64,000 nt of DNA. Source: a bacterium. GTDB taxonomy: Bacteria > Actinomycetota > Acidimicrobiia > Spongiisociales > ZC4RG35. The notes beneath the pieces were generated by a model, which saw only the letters and a list, made by a program, of their open reading frames with translations, made no database searches and was not told the DNA's origin. Location: contig JAPPFC010000046.1 of assembly GCA_028824015.1 (NCBI GenBank), forward strand, positions 1 through 64,000, in the 5' to 3' direction. Shown piece by piece: positions 9,239 through 17,830 of the stretch; positions within the stretch are counted from its first letter, which is position 1, and each line of letters starts with the position of its first letter. Position numbers and translations under genes: made by a program.

Positions 9239-9417
9239 CTAGGGAATTGATGTCACCCACAGACTATCCCACCCCTTTGTGACACACCATGCAACGCAGA
9301 CGTGACTCCTTGTTACAGTCCAGGTCAGAGGTAATGGCAAACTGGCCACCTGGGAGATGTCGCCCCCTGCCGATGCTGCGACCTCTCCGTAGGTGACGCC
9401 CGGCTCGAAATAGGGAC

Positions 9418-10269
9418 ATGCAACACAAACCGCTAAAAGGAAAAGTCGCAATCGTCACCGGCGCCGGCAGCCCCATCGGTATGGGCCGGGCCATGACGTT
9501 TGCCCTGGTGCAGGCCGGGGCGCGCGTCGCGATGCTGGACATCAACGAAGAGTGGCTGGAGCAGTCCGCAGGCGAGGTCCGAGCGGCCGGCGGGGACGAA
9601 TGTGTCCTGGACCTGGTGTGCGATGTCTCGGACCCCGAGAGCGTGGAGGACGCCGTGCGCAAGACGATTGCCGGGCTCGGCGGGCTCCATGTGCTGATCA
9701 ACAACGCTGGAACGATGCACCTGGCAGACCTGGCAGGCGGCAATATCCCCAAGTTCTGGGAGATCACCCCCGAGACTTGGAGCAGGATAATCGCGGTCAA
9801 TTCCAGTGGATCGTTCTTCATGGCCCGGGCGGCAGTGGGCCACATGCTCGACCAGGGATGGGGCCGGATAATCGGTGTCACGACCAGCGTCGACACCATG
9901 TACCGGCCGGGCATGTGCCCCTACGGTCCTTCCAAGGCAAGCCACGAGGCGCTCGTCGCTCTCATGTCCCGTGAACTGGAGGGGACCGGAGTAACCGCCA
10001 ACGTACTCGTTCCCGGCGGCACGACCGACACCCACGTTATCCCCGCTGACATCGCGGTGGGGCGGGCGGTCCTCATGCGGCCGGAAGTGATGAACAAGCC
10101 TGCGGTGTGGCTGGCGTCCGAGGAGTCGGACGGGATCAACGGCATGCGCCTGATAGCCCATTACTGGGACGAAAGCCTGCCCATGGAACAGCGGCTCGAC
10201 AAGGCCGCCGCGCCTGCCGCCTGGCCGCAACTTGGCAAGCAGTCAATAGTCCCGGGAGACGAGTTGTGA
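9418..10269 (+). CDS. SDR family NAD(P)-dependent oxidoreductase
   Basis: This 283-residue classical short-chain dehydrogenase/reductase has the cofactor motif TGAGSPIGMG at 14-23, the NNAG motif at 95-98, and the catalytic residues Ser157, Tyr169 and Lys173 (YGPSK). It probably reduces or oxidises a keto/hydroxy group on a small substrate; 3-oxoacyl-ACP reductase-like annotations would be typical, but the substrate cannot be read from the sequence. The C-terminal tail is longer than in minimal SDRs. It is the first gene to the right of the accessory island, with cupin and acyltransferase genes downstream on the same strand. Confidence 0.85.
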   Translation: MQHKPLKGKVAIVTGAGSPIGMGRAMTFALVQAGARVAMLDINEEWLEQSAGEVRAAGGDECVLDLVCDVSDPESVEDAVRKTIAGLGGLHVLINNAGTMHLADLAGGNIPKFWEITPETWSRIIAVNSSGSFFMARAAVGHMLDQGWGRIIGVTTSVDTMYRPGMCPYGPSKASHEALVALMSRELEGTGVTANVLVPGGTTDTHVIPADIAVGRAVLMRPEVMNKPAVWLASEESDGINGMRLIAHYWDESLPMEQRLDKAAAPAAWPQLGKQSIVPGDEL

Positions 10270-10447
10270 AACGGTCGAAGCCGAATCCCGACGAAGCACT
10301 TTGACTTGCCGCCCCGTCGCCGCCGTCCGCATGTTCACGGCCCATTCTCACCACCTGCGCAGCGAGTGCCCGTAGACTAACCATCGAACCGAACATGTGG
10401 TTACGCCGTGTCGGCCGCGGCGCATACGCGAACGAGGAGGCAAAGCT

Positions 10448-10867
10448 ATGGCAGCGACGACTGAGCCCAGAGTCCCGAAAGTGGTCCGCGGCACCGTCCC
10501 GATGGTGGTCCACGGCACCAGATCGCCAAGCGAGACGGCGCAGACTCCCGGCCTGACCCGCCGTCCCGCAATCGACGCGTCAGCGGTAGGTGCCAGCAAG
10601 ATCTGGTTCGGCACCGTCACCTCTGAGCCCAATCACACGGGCCCGCCCCACATGCACGGCGAGGCCGAGACCGCCGCTTACGTCATTTCCGGCCACGTCC
10701 GCGTCTACTACGGCGAGGACTTCAAGGAATGGGTAGAGGCCGGACCGGGCGACTTTCTATTCGTGCCTGCCCACATGTGGCACATCGAGGAGAACCCATA
10801 CGACATACCGTCGGAACAGTTCCTGGCCCGCGGACCGGACAACATAGTCATAAACATGGAGGAGTAG
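10448..10867 (+). CDS. Cupin domain protein
   Basis: The start is ATG at 10448, 7 bases after AGGAGG. The 139-residue product has one cupin barrel: PPHMHGEAETAAYVISG carries the first His-His-Glu metal motif and GDFLFVPAHMWH the second His motif. Small cupins of this type are metal-dependent isomerases, dioxygenases or binding proteins. The neighbouring SDR and C45 genes suggest a shared small-molecule pathway, but no reaction can be assigned. Confidence 0.8.
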   Translation: MAATTEPRVPKVVRGTVPMVVHGTRSPSETAQTPGLTRRPAIDASAVGASKIWFGTVTSEPNHTGPPHMHGEAETAAYVISGHVRVYYGEDFKEWVEAGPGDFLFVPAHMWHIEENPYDIPSEQFLARGPDNIVINMEE

Positions 10868-10903
10868 GGTCTCCGTCCTGCCGCTTGGAGGTATTCTGGG
10901 GGG

Positions 10904-12016
10904 ATGCGACGGCCGCCGATAAGGCAAATCGACCTGGCAGGGTCGCCCGAGGCCATGGGCGACGCCCACGGACGGGCCCACGCGGCCGAGATCCGCCGCT
11001 ACGCCTTCGATCGGGTGGGACTGGTGGCCGAGGGGCCATGGAACGGTGGTCCGCTGGAGCGGGGTGCGGTTCTGGAGTTGGCCGAGGCGTGCCTCCCCGC
11101 CCATGAAACGTTCTCGCCCCCGTTGCACGCCGAGATGATGGCCATGGCGTCCGCGGCGGGCATCACCCCGGCGGAAGCAGTCGTGGTGGGCGGGTTCACC
11201 GACTTCGTGGACACCGTGCGGGCCGCAACCGGGGGCCCGCAGCCCGGCGCGGTGATCGAGGACGACTGCACCGCGTTCATGGTGCCCGACGGGCGGGCCG
11301 AGGGCGCGGGGATGCTGGGCCAGACCTGGGACATGCACGACATCGCCACCGACCATGTGGTCGTGGCCCGCCTGCGACCCGACAACGGACCCGACGCCTT
11401 GATGTTCACCACGGTGGGATGTTTGGGCCAGATTGGCATGAACTCCGCCGGCGTGTGCGTGGCCATCAACAACCTCACCGGCAACGACGGCCGCTTCGGG
11501 GTGACGTGGCCCACCGTCGTCCGCGAGATGCTCCTACAGCCAACCGCGGCCGATGCGCTGGACGTGCTGCTGGGAGCCGACCTGGCCGGCGCTCACAACT
11601 ACCTGATACTCGACGCCGCGGGACAAGGGTTCAACGTCGAGGCCATGCCCTCGACCCGGCCGGTGCAAGCCCTCGGGTCCGATCCGCTGGTGCACACCAA
11701 CCACGTGACGGACCCCGCGGCCCTGCCGTACGAGGGAGAGAGGAACCTCGATCTGATGGCCAACTCGCTCCAGCGCCTCGAAGTAGCCACGAGCATGCTC
11801 GGCGACGACGAACCGGTGGATGTCGAACGGCTGATGGAGGTCACCCGCGAGCCCACCGCCATCTGCCGATGGCCCGACGACACCTACCAGTCGGAGACGA
11901 GCGGGGCGGTGATCATGCGGCCCCGAACCGGCGACTTCTGGGCGTGCTGGGGCCAGCCCGCCGAGAACGACTACGAACGCTTCTCGCTGGCGCCCGCCTC
12001 GGCCGGCCGCGCATAG
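10904..12016 (+). CDS. C45 family autoproteolytic acyltransferase/hydrolase
   Basis: The 370-residue protein resembles acyl-CoA:6-aminopenicillanic acid acyltransferase (peptidase family C45, Ntn-hydrolase fold). The probable nucleophile is Cys122 in EDDCTAF, where self-cleavage would create an N-terminal cysteine. Supporting segments are GQTWDMH at about 139, the GQIGMNSAGV strand and TNHVTDP near 265. Family members cleave or transfer acyl groups on amides. GGAG lies upstream of the ATG. The cupin gene ends 36 bases upstream, so they are probably co-transcribed. Confidence 0.8.
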   Translation: MRRPPIRQIDLAGSPEAMGDAHGRAHAAEIRRYAFDRVGLVAEGPWNGGPLERGAVLELAEACLPAHETFSPPLHAEMMAMASAAGITPAEAVVVGGFTDFVDTVRAATGGPQPGAVIEDDCTAFMVPDGRAEGAGMLGQTWDMHDIATDHVVVARLRPDNGPDALMFTTVGCLGQIGMNSAGVCVAINNLTGNDGRFGVTWPTVVREMLLQPTAADALDVLLGADLAGAHNYLILDAAGQGFNVEAMPSTRPVQALGSDPLVHTNHVTDPAALPYEGERNLDLMANSLQRLEVATSMLGDDEPVDVERLMEVTREPTAICRWPDDTYQSETSGAVIMRPRTGDFWACWGQPAENDYERFSLAPASAGRA

Positions 12017-12088
12017 GCCGCCACTCTTCCAGCCGGTACCGTAGCTTCCCGTCAATAGGGTGGTGAGGTGGGGTACCCTTCCTAGCGG

Positions 12089-13204
12089 ATGTCTGAGCGC
12101 TCGGTTGTCGCCACACTGGAAGAGCTTTCCGCCTCCATACCTTGGGATCAGGCCGCTGATTGGGACGTCAGCGGCCTGACGCTGGGCGATCCCCATCAGC
12201 CGGTGACGACGGCCGCGGTGTGCCATGAGGTCACCCCATCGGTGGTGGAGGCACTGGAACGGGAGCCGGCGGACCTTCTGATCACCTACCATCCGCTCCT
12301 CTTCCGTCCGGTCCGGAGCCTCCTGGCCGGTCGCGGTCCGGAAGGGCTGGCGTTCAGGTTGGTCAGGATGGGAGTGGCCCTGGCGGTCGCCCATACCGCC
12401 TTCGACGTGTGCCCGGGGGGCGCGGCAGACGCCTTGGCCGACGCCCTGGACCTCGAGGATGTGAGCGGATTCGGAGCTATGGAGACCTCTCCCCAGATCA
12501 AGGCGGTCACCTTCGTGCCTGCGGAGTCAACCGAGGAGGTGGCGGAGGCGTTGGCCGCGGCCGGCGCCGGCCGGATCGGGCAGTACCGTGGCTGCAGTTA
12601 TAGAAGCGAGGGGGTGGGCGCCTTTCTTCCCGAGCCGGGCGCCGATCCCGTGGTCGGCGAGGTGGGAGAGGAGAACCGAGTGCCCGAAGTGCGACTGGAG
12701 ATGGTGGCTCCCGCATCCCGGAAGGACGCCCTGGCTGCGGCCCTCGTGGCTGCCCATCCCTACGAGGAGCCGGCCTATGACCTCTATCCCGTGTCGGCCA
12801 ACCTCCCGCTCCTGGGACGGGTCGGGACATCGGCGGCGGCGGTCTCGGGTCCGGAGTTCTGTGACCGGGTCATGCAGGTATTGGGGGTGGACGCCATGCG
12901 TTGCCAGGGCGTGGACGAAGGGCCGGTCGGGAGAGTGGCGGTGCTGCCCGGCGCGGGAGGGTCCTTCCTGGCGGAGGGAGCGTCGGCGGGCGCTTCCCTG
13001 GTGGTCACCGGGGATGTCTCCCATCATCAGATGGCGCAGGCCTCCCACCTGGGAGTGGGGGTGATCGACCCCGGACACGCTCCCACCGAAGCGCCGGGGG
13101 TGGCGAGGCTGGCGGAACTGGTGGCGACCGTGGTCCCCCGCACCATCGACCTGACCGGGCTGCGCCCGGGTCCGCAGATCAAAGTCAGGAGGGGACAAGG
13201 GTGA
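12089..13204 (+). CDS. NIF3-like metal-binding protein (GTP cyclohydrolase I type 2 / NIF3 family)
   Basis: At 371 residues the protein has the full NIF3 layout with an inserted middle domain. Metal-binding segments are LLITYHPLLF at about 62-71, VAHTAFDVCP at about 97-106 and GDVSHHQM near 308. The cellular role of NIF3 proteins is not settled. The gene heads a tightly packed operon: its TGA overlaps the GTG of the zinc-ribbon gene. This order with a zinc ribbon and RNase H is common in actinobacteria. Confidence 0.9.
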   Translation: MSERSVVATLEELSASIPWDQAADWDVSGLTLGDPHQPVTTAAVCHEVTPSVVEALEREPADLLITYHPLLFRPVRSLLAGRGPEGLAFRLVRMGVALAVAHTAFDVCPGGAADALADALDLEDVSGFGAMETSPQIKAVTFVPAESTEEVAEALAAAGAGRIGQYRGCSYRSEGVGAFLPEPGADPVVGEVGEENRVPEVRLEMVAPASRKDALAAALVAAHPYEEPAYDLYPVSANLPLLGRVGTSAAAVSGPEFCDRVMQVLGVDAMRCQGVDEGPVGRVAVLPGAGGSFLAEGASAGASLVVTGDVSHHQMAQASHLGVGVIDPGHAPTEAPGVARLAELVATVVPRTIDLTGLRPGPQIKVRRGQG

Positions 13205-13902
13205 ATCCCCTCTACGATCTGGTGGCTCTCCAGTCGGTCGACCTGGAGATAGATCGCCTGGAGCGGAGAAAGGCCACTCTTCCCGAACTGGAGGAGTTAC
13301 GCCGTCTGCACGAGAGGCGGCTCGGGGTCGAGGCCGAGCACTCCGAGATCTCCGGTCAGGCACGGTCGGTCGACCTGGAGTTCGACCGCGCCAACGGGGA
13401 GTTGCAGATCATGGAGGAGCGCCTGGAGGTGGCCGAGAAGCGGCTGTTCGGGGGAGGGATGAGCGCCAAGGAGACCGAGAATCGCCGGATGGAGGTGGAG
13501 TCTCTGCGGACGCGGATCGGTGAGCAGGAGTCCGCGGCGCTGGATCTCATGGAGCAGCGGGAAGAACTCACCTCCCGGCTCTCTGATTTGTCGGCTGAAC
13601 TGGAAGAGGCCACCGCCTCGGAGATGAGCCTCGGCGGGGTGGTTCGAGGGATCTGGGGGGAGATCGACGCCGAGTTGACCAAGCGGCGGTCCGAGCGGGA
13701 TCTCGCGGTTTTCCCGGTGCCGTCGCGGGTGTTGGAGGTCTATGAGAGGTTGCGAAAGGACAAGGGGGGAGTGGCCGCCGGTCGGTTGGAGGGGGGCACC
13801 TGCGGGGGATGCAACCTGGCCCTCTCGGAGTCCGAACGCCAGGAGGCCGCCGAGACCGACCCGGCGCGCTGTCCCCACTGTCGAAGGATCCTGGTTCTCT
13901 GA
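13201..13902 (+). CDS. C4-type zinc ribbon protein with coiled coil
   Basis: The GTG start at 13201 overlaps the NIF3 stop. The 233-residue product is a long charged coiled coil (about residues 5-175) followed by a C-terminal zinc ribbon with CGGCNL and CPHC. This is the CT398-like / YbgI-neighbour family, predicted to bind nucleic acid or act in a trafficking scaffold; the function is unproven. A frame continuing upstream of the GTG overlaps NIF3 and is not used. Confidence 0.85.
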   Translation: MNPLYDLVALQSVDLEIDRLERRKATLPELEELRRLHERRLGVEAEHSEISGQARSVDLEFDRANGELQIMEERLEVAEKRLFGGGMSAKETENRRMEVESLRTRIGEQESAALDLMEQREELTSRLSDLSAELEEATASEMSLGGVVRGIWGEIDAELTKRRSERDLAVFPVPSRVLEVYERLRKDKGGVAAGRLEGGTCGGCNLALSESERQEAAETDPARCPHCRRILVL

Positions 13903-13908
13903 CCTTTC

Positions 13909-14319
13909 GTGGACGACACTTACTTTCTCTACACGGACGGCGCCGCCCGGGGCAACCCCGGTCCGGGAGCTGTGGGAGCGGTGCTGTACCGGGGCAGCCC
14001 CCGTCCCGAGAACCAGGTGGCCGAGTTGAGCCTCGCCATCGGGCACACCACCAACAACGTGGCGGAGTACCAGGCTGTGGTGGACGGGCTTAAGATGGCA
14101 GCCGACTACCAGCCGGTCAAGTTGGCGCTCCGCTCCGATTCCCAGTTGCTGGTGCGCCAGCTGTTGGGACAGTATCGAGTGCGCTCTCCGTTGCTGCGGC
14201 CCCTCCACCGAGAGGTGGTCCGGCTCTTGGATCGGATCCCGGAAGTGAAGATCCAGCACGTCCCCAGGGAGGAGAACCGCCATGCCGACCGGCTGGCCAA
14301 CCTGGCCCTCGACTCGTGA
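13909..14319 (+). CDS. Ribonuclease HI family protein
   Basis: This 136-residue RNase H fold has the catalytic carboxylates in place: Asp10 in YTDGAARGNPGPGA, Glu53 in NNVAEYQAV, Asp77 in RSDSQL and Asp127 in NRHADRLAN. It would cleave RNA in RNA-DNA hybrids. Actinobacterial homologues are often fused to a CobC-like phosphatase; this copy is the RNase H domain alone. The start is GTG at 13909, 7 bases after the upstream stop, and its TGA overlaps the next GTG. Confidence 0.9.
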   Translation: MDDTYFLYTDGAARGNPGPGAVGAVLYRGSPRPENQVAELSLAIGHTTNNVAEYQAVVDGLKMAADYQPVKLALRSDSQLLVRQLLGQYRVRSPLLRPLHREVVRLLDRIPEVKIQHVPREENRHADRLANLALDS

Positions 14320-14825
14320 TCCTCTGGCATCTCGCCACGGCCCTCTTCGGGTTCCGGTGGGTGTTCCGCGATCCCGAGGCGGACCTGAGGTGGCTGATGG
14401 TGGGCGCTCTGGCGCCGGACGTGTTGGACTTGCCGATCGGTATCCCGCTCTATTCGTCTCCTGAGGTCTTCGCCCACAGCCTTGCCGGGGTGATGGTGGT
14501 GGGGGTGGCGGTGCTTCTCTTTACCGATCGCCGCGGCCGGATGAGGCGCAACCTGATGGTGATGACGGCCGGTTGGCTGATCCACCTGCTGGCTGACGGG
14601 ATCTGGCTGGAACCGTCGGTGCTGTGGTGGCCCTTCGCGGGATGGTCGTTCCCCGCCGAAGCCACTCCATTCTGGCCGGCGGCCTGGGAGCGGGCCGCAT
14701 CCGACGTGTGGCGCTGGGTAGCCGAGGGCCTCGGCCTTATATACCTGGGCTGGCTGTGGCGGAGTTCGGGCCTCGGGTCCCCCCAAGCGCGTCGGCAGTT
14801 CCTGGTCACGGGAAAGCTCTCATGA
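14316..14825 (+). CDS. Small membrane protein, possibly metal-dependent hydrolase-like
   Basis: The GTG start overlaps the RNase HI stop. The 169-residue protein has three or four hydrophobic segments, with His and Asp residues placed near membrane edges (WHLAT, GALAPDVLDL, VFAHSLAG, IHLLADG). That pattern recalls YdjM/DUF457 membrane-bound hydrolases, but the resemblance is loose. It is translationally coupled to the next gene by an ATGA overlap. Confidence 0.65.
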   Translation: MILWHLATALFGFRWVFRDPEADLRWLMVGALAPDVLDLPIGIPLYSSPEVFAHSLAGVMVVGVAVLLFTDRRGRMRRNLMVMTAGWLIHLLADGIWLEPSVLWWPFAGWSFPAEATPFWPAAWERAASDVWRWVAEGLGLIYLGWLWRSSGLGSPQARRQFLVTGKLS

Positions 14826-15544
14826 GGGGCCTACCTTCCCCGAAGCGTCCCTTGAGGATCCTGGCGGTGCTCTCTGTGGTTCTGGGCATCGCCGTGGCCG
14901 GGTGTGGTGACGACCCCACTCCCAACTCGGGCACGGCCGTCACGGCCTCCTCTCCCTCGGGCTACGCCGAGCCGGTCGAGACCGTCAGGGCCCTCCTCGC
15001 CGCACTGGCAGCCGACCGTTGGGAGGAGGCGGCCAGGCTCACCGTGGAGGGGCAGATGGCCCTGATGGCCCTGGCGGAGGGGGCCGATCTGGAGACCGTC
15101 TCCGACTATTTGCGGTTCGGGGAGATAGGGGTGGGAATCAACTTCTGGGCAGGCTTCGTCGAGGTGTCCGATCAGTTTCCGGTCGGAGCCGTGGAAGACC
15201 TGACGTTGATCACCGAGCAGCGCTATGAGGCGGGTGGGGTCTCCTTCGCCGACTTCGGGGTGGTCAGTTCGTCGTCGCCGGAGGGCCGCGTCTTCGAGCT
15301 CACGACGGCCCAGGGGGATAATCAGCTCTGGAGGGTGGACGTGATCGCCACTTTCGTGGACGTTCTGGCCCTTCGCCTGTCGGAGACGGCAGAGATCACC
15401 AGGGCGACCCGCACCGAGGACGCGGCGGTGGTCTCGGCCGAGTTGATGCGTCACATACCGTCTCTGGAGGCGGTGCTCATCGATCCCGACTTGACTCCCG
15501 AACTGCGACAGGCCGTCGTCTCCGCACTGGCGGCCATCCAGTAG
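14822..15544 (+). CDS. Predicted lipoprotein
   Basis: The ATG at 14822 overlaps the previous stop. A signal peptide ends in a lipobox AVAGC near residue 28, followed by a Ser/Thr-rich linker, so a 240-residue lipoprotein is expected on the outer face of the membrane. The mature part has an NTF2/SnoaL-like flavour (TVRALLAALAADRWEEAARL), but I cannot assign a family. It is the last gene of the NIF3 operon. Confidence 0.75.
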   Translation: MRGLPSPKRPLRILAVLSVVLGIAVAGCGDDPTPNSGTAVTASSPSGYAEPVETVRALLAALAADRWEEAARLTVEGQMALMALAEGADLETVSDYLRFGEIGVGINFWAGFVEVSDQFPVGAVEDLTLITEQRYEAGGVSFADFGVVSSSSPEGRVFELTTAQGDNQLWRVDVIATFVDVLALRLSETAEITRATRTEDAAVVSAELMRHIPSLEAVLIDPDLTPELRQAVVSALAAIQ

Positions 15545-15863
15545 CACCCGGGGGAGAAGGTCTCTGCATTCCCAGTAGTCACCCTCCGGCATTGGGTGAA
15601 AGGGACAGTCCGGGTATTTACCTCAAAGTCCCCTGACAGAGGCGGAGCAGAGAAACATAACTTGACGGCAAAACGGGGTTATACCTCCCAATCTGGCGGA
15701 TCGGCTACGACAAACGCTTCACAAGTTGCCGTTATCCCCTTCGAGGAAGGGATGCTGCAATGATCGAACAGATAGAAGGGGGTTGCCCCCACAGTTACAG
15801 TTGGTCCGATCCTGCCGAGTTCCGCACCGCCATCGGGGACCTGGACGCCGAGAATTGATTCAC
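15545..15863. other. Intergenic stretch with a possible 32-residue gene
   Basis: A small frame at 15760-15858 encodes 32 residues (MIEQIEGGCPHSYSW...). A GAGGAAGG sits 8-9 bases upstream of its ATG. Otherwise the region shows no gene; it separates the rightward NIF3 operon from the leftward channel gene. Confidence 0.35.
15760..15858 (+). CDS. Possible small protein (32 residues)
   Basis: ATG at 15760 is preceded by GAGGAAGG at about 15744-15751, and the frame ends in TGA at 15856-15858. The product is acidic, with one Cys and one Trp, and has no membrane segment. The well-placed ribosome binding site is the only support. It could be chance. Confidence 0.3.
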   Translation: MIEQIEGGCPHSYSWSDPAEFRTAIGDLDAEN

Positions 15864-16562
15864 CTAAGGTCGCGGGTTACCTGTCTTCGACAATGCTGAA
15901 GCGAAGAGGCCAGAAGGTACCGCCACTATGCCTAGACCTATCAGGACCAATAGCATCGCCAGGATTTTGCCCGCCACCGTGCTTGGTGCGATCCCCTCCG
16001 CACCCATCGTCAGGGAGGCCACCGACCAATAGACGCATTCGAAGAGGTTCCCGTAAGCCTCGTTCGTTTCGTGCTCAAACTCCCAGATCCCATAAGCAGC
16101 AATGAAGGTCATGACCGCCGTCACCCCGGAGAAAAGGGCCAGTTCGTCCTTTATGTCATCAAAGGCTTCGGAGAATCGGTCAACCGCCGAACTGTACCGA
16201 GCCAGCTTCAACACCCTTAGGGCCCGCAGCAAACGCAAGGGTTTACCGGCTCCCAACATCTCTATTGCCGATAGACCGGCTACCACAGCCAGCAGATCGA
16301 CGATCCCATAGAACGACCGAAGGTACTTGATGGGTTGATCGGACGAGTAAATGCGCATCGCATACTCCGCGGTGAACAGTCCCCAGAAGGCAATCTCGGC
16401 GCGGCCTAACCAAACATCGAGCGCCGTCCCCTCCGTAACGACTGTGTGTAACACCAAAGTGACTAGAGCCGAGATGACAATGATGCCCGACGTGGCTTCC
16501 GAGGCGCGTCCTACCCGCGTGTCCATATTGAAGAGTCGCGACCGGAGATCGCCTGACCTCAT
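15864..16562 (-). CDS. Voltage-gated cation channel-like protein with atypical filter
   Basis: This 232-residue protein has six membrane segments in the arrangement of a voltage-gated channel subunit. S4 is visible as RLLRALRVLKLARY at about 110-123, with a charge every third position. The pore loop reads YWSVASLTMGAEGIAP at about 178-193. Potassium channels have TVGYGD here; this protein has TMGAEG, so the canonical potassium filter is absent. Selectivity is therefore uncertain. The ATG overlaps the TGA of the upstream exonuclease gene, so the two are translationally coupled. Confidence 0.8.
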   Translation of the reverse strand: MRSGDLRSRLFNMDTRVGRASEATSGIIVISALVTLVLHTVVTEGTALDVWLGRAEIAFWGLFTAEYAMRIYSSDQPIKYLRSFYGIVDLLAVVAGLSAIEMLGAGKPLRLLRALRVLKLARYSSAVDRFSEAFDDIKDELALFSGVTAVMTFIAAYGIWEFEHETNEAYGNLFECVYWSVASLTMGAEGIAPSTVAGKILAMLLVLIGLGIVAVPSGLFASALSKTGNPRP

Positions 16563-17740
16563 CTTGATGCCCCTCTGGCGATGAGCGTGATGAAGTGAGT
16601 GGCGTCGATCATCGGCAGCCCCAGATCGCGGGCCTTGCGAGCCTTACCGGAGCGGGAACGGACGTCACCGGCAACCACCAGACCGCAGCGCTTGGTTACC
16701 GATTTGACGGGGTGGAGGCCTACCTGTCGTGCCAGGTTTTCTAAGGTTGGCCGTGGGATGGGGTCACCGTCCACCATGGCTGCCCCGGTAAAGCAAACGG
16801 CCATCCCAGGTGTCAACTTGACAACCTTCTTCTCATCGGTCTCGGTCTCTTCGCCGATCCGTTCATCACCATCGATCGCCAATGCGGCAGCCACTTTGTC
16901 GTGAAGGGCACGCTCCTCTCTTGTTACTACCCCGTCGGCCAAGATCTGTTTAACCAGTCTCTCGTAGTACCTCTGGTGCATTTCCACCCGATGCCCTTCA
17001 CTCAATTGCAGTGCCCGTGCAGTGGAGTTCAGCCAGACTTGCTCCTCGTGACTTAGCTCACCGTCGTCGAGGCAACGGTCGAGGGTGTCCAAGTACAACA
17101 CCTCTGCCTCGTTAGTCGTGCGGGGCCAAGCCGTCCGGAGCGCCAGCATGCTCAGAGCTCCTCTCCGGGGTGGAGCACCAGGTCGTCTAACGGTCAAACC
17201 GGTGGAGTCAATGTTCGAACGGCAAGTTGCAGAAGAAAAGTTTCCATCGGCCCATTGGCTTGATCGAGTGAGCAACAGTTGTGCCGAAACCCTTGCGTCG
17301 CCCAGAGCCGTGTGATCTGGTTGGCCAATACCCGCCTGCTGCGCTGCTACTGATAGCTTTTGGTTTGTTAGGCGATAGGTGCAAATACCTACCCCCGGAT
17401 CGAAAACCATGGTCGGGACCCGCCTGATCTCTTGAGCCAGCATCCTTAGGTCAAAGTTGATGTGATGAGCTACGATCACCGCCCCATTTAAGCGAGCGGC
17501 GATGTCTCCGGCCACCCAGTCGAACTCGGGCGCTGCCTCAAGCATCGAGGGTGTAATGCCGTGAATGTTTACAGGACCCGGGTCCCGATTGGGCTGAAGA
17601 AGAGTCTCATACTCTTCCACAATTTCACCGTCCAGGATTGTCACACACGCGAATTCCACTATCCGATCAGTACGATAGAAGCCCGTGGTTTCGGTGTCGA
17701 CAACGGCGATTCTGGCTTTGTTGGCAGGAGGTCTCATCAT
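16559..17740 (-). CDS. DEDDh 3'-5' exonuclease with C-terminal BRCT domain
   Basis: The N-terminal exonuclease domain is of the DnaQ type: VVDTETTG (Asp, Glu), AHHINFDLRML (second Asp) and HTALGDARVSAQLL (His and last Asp). A helical middle region follows; its GELSHEEQVWLN and DGVVTREERALHD repeats resemble TerB-like segments. The C-terminus, from about TPGMAVCFTGA, is a BRCT domain. Such proteins are DNA-repair or proofreading-type nucleases. The start is one of two adjacent ATGs (17740 or 17737), giving about 393 residues. It is coupled to the channel gene downstream. Confidence 0.8.
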   Translation of the reverse strand: MMRPPANKARIAVVDTETTGFYRTDRIVEFACVTILDGEIVEEYETLLQPNRDPGPVNIHGITPSMLEAAPEFDWVAGDIAARLNGAVIVAHHINFDLRMLAQEIRRVPTMVFDPGVGICTYRLTNQKLSVAAQQAGIGQPDHTALGDARVSAQLLLTRSSQWADGNFSSATCRSNIDSTGLTVRRPGAPPRRGALSMLALRTAWPRTTNEAEVLYLDTLDRCLDDGELSHEEQVWLNSTARALQLSEGHRVEMHQRYYERLVKQILADGVVTREERALHDKVAAALAIDGDERIGEETETDEKKVVKLTPGMAVCFTGAAMVDGDPIPRPTLENLARQVGLHPVKSVTKRCGLVVAGDVRSRSGKARKARDLGLPMIDATHFITLIARGASR

Positions 17741-17830
17741 TTGACCATAGATTAGACCTTGGCTGTGACAGAGAATGGGGCTGGACCTTCGCACCCCCCA
17801 AGTGCTAGCAGTAGCGCCGGGGGAGGGTTC

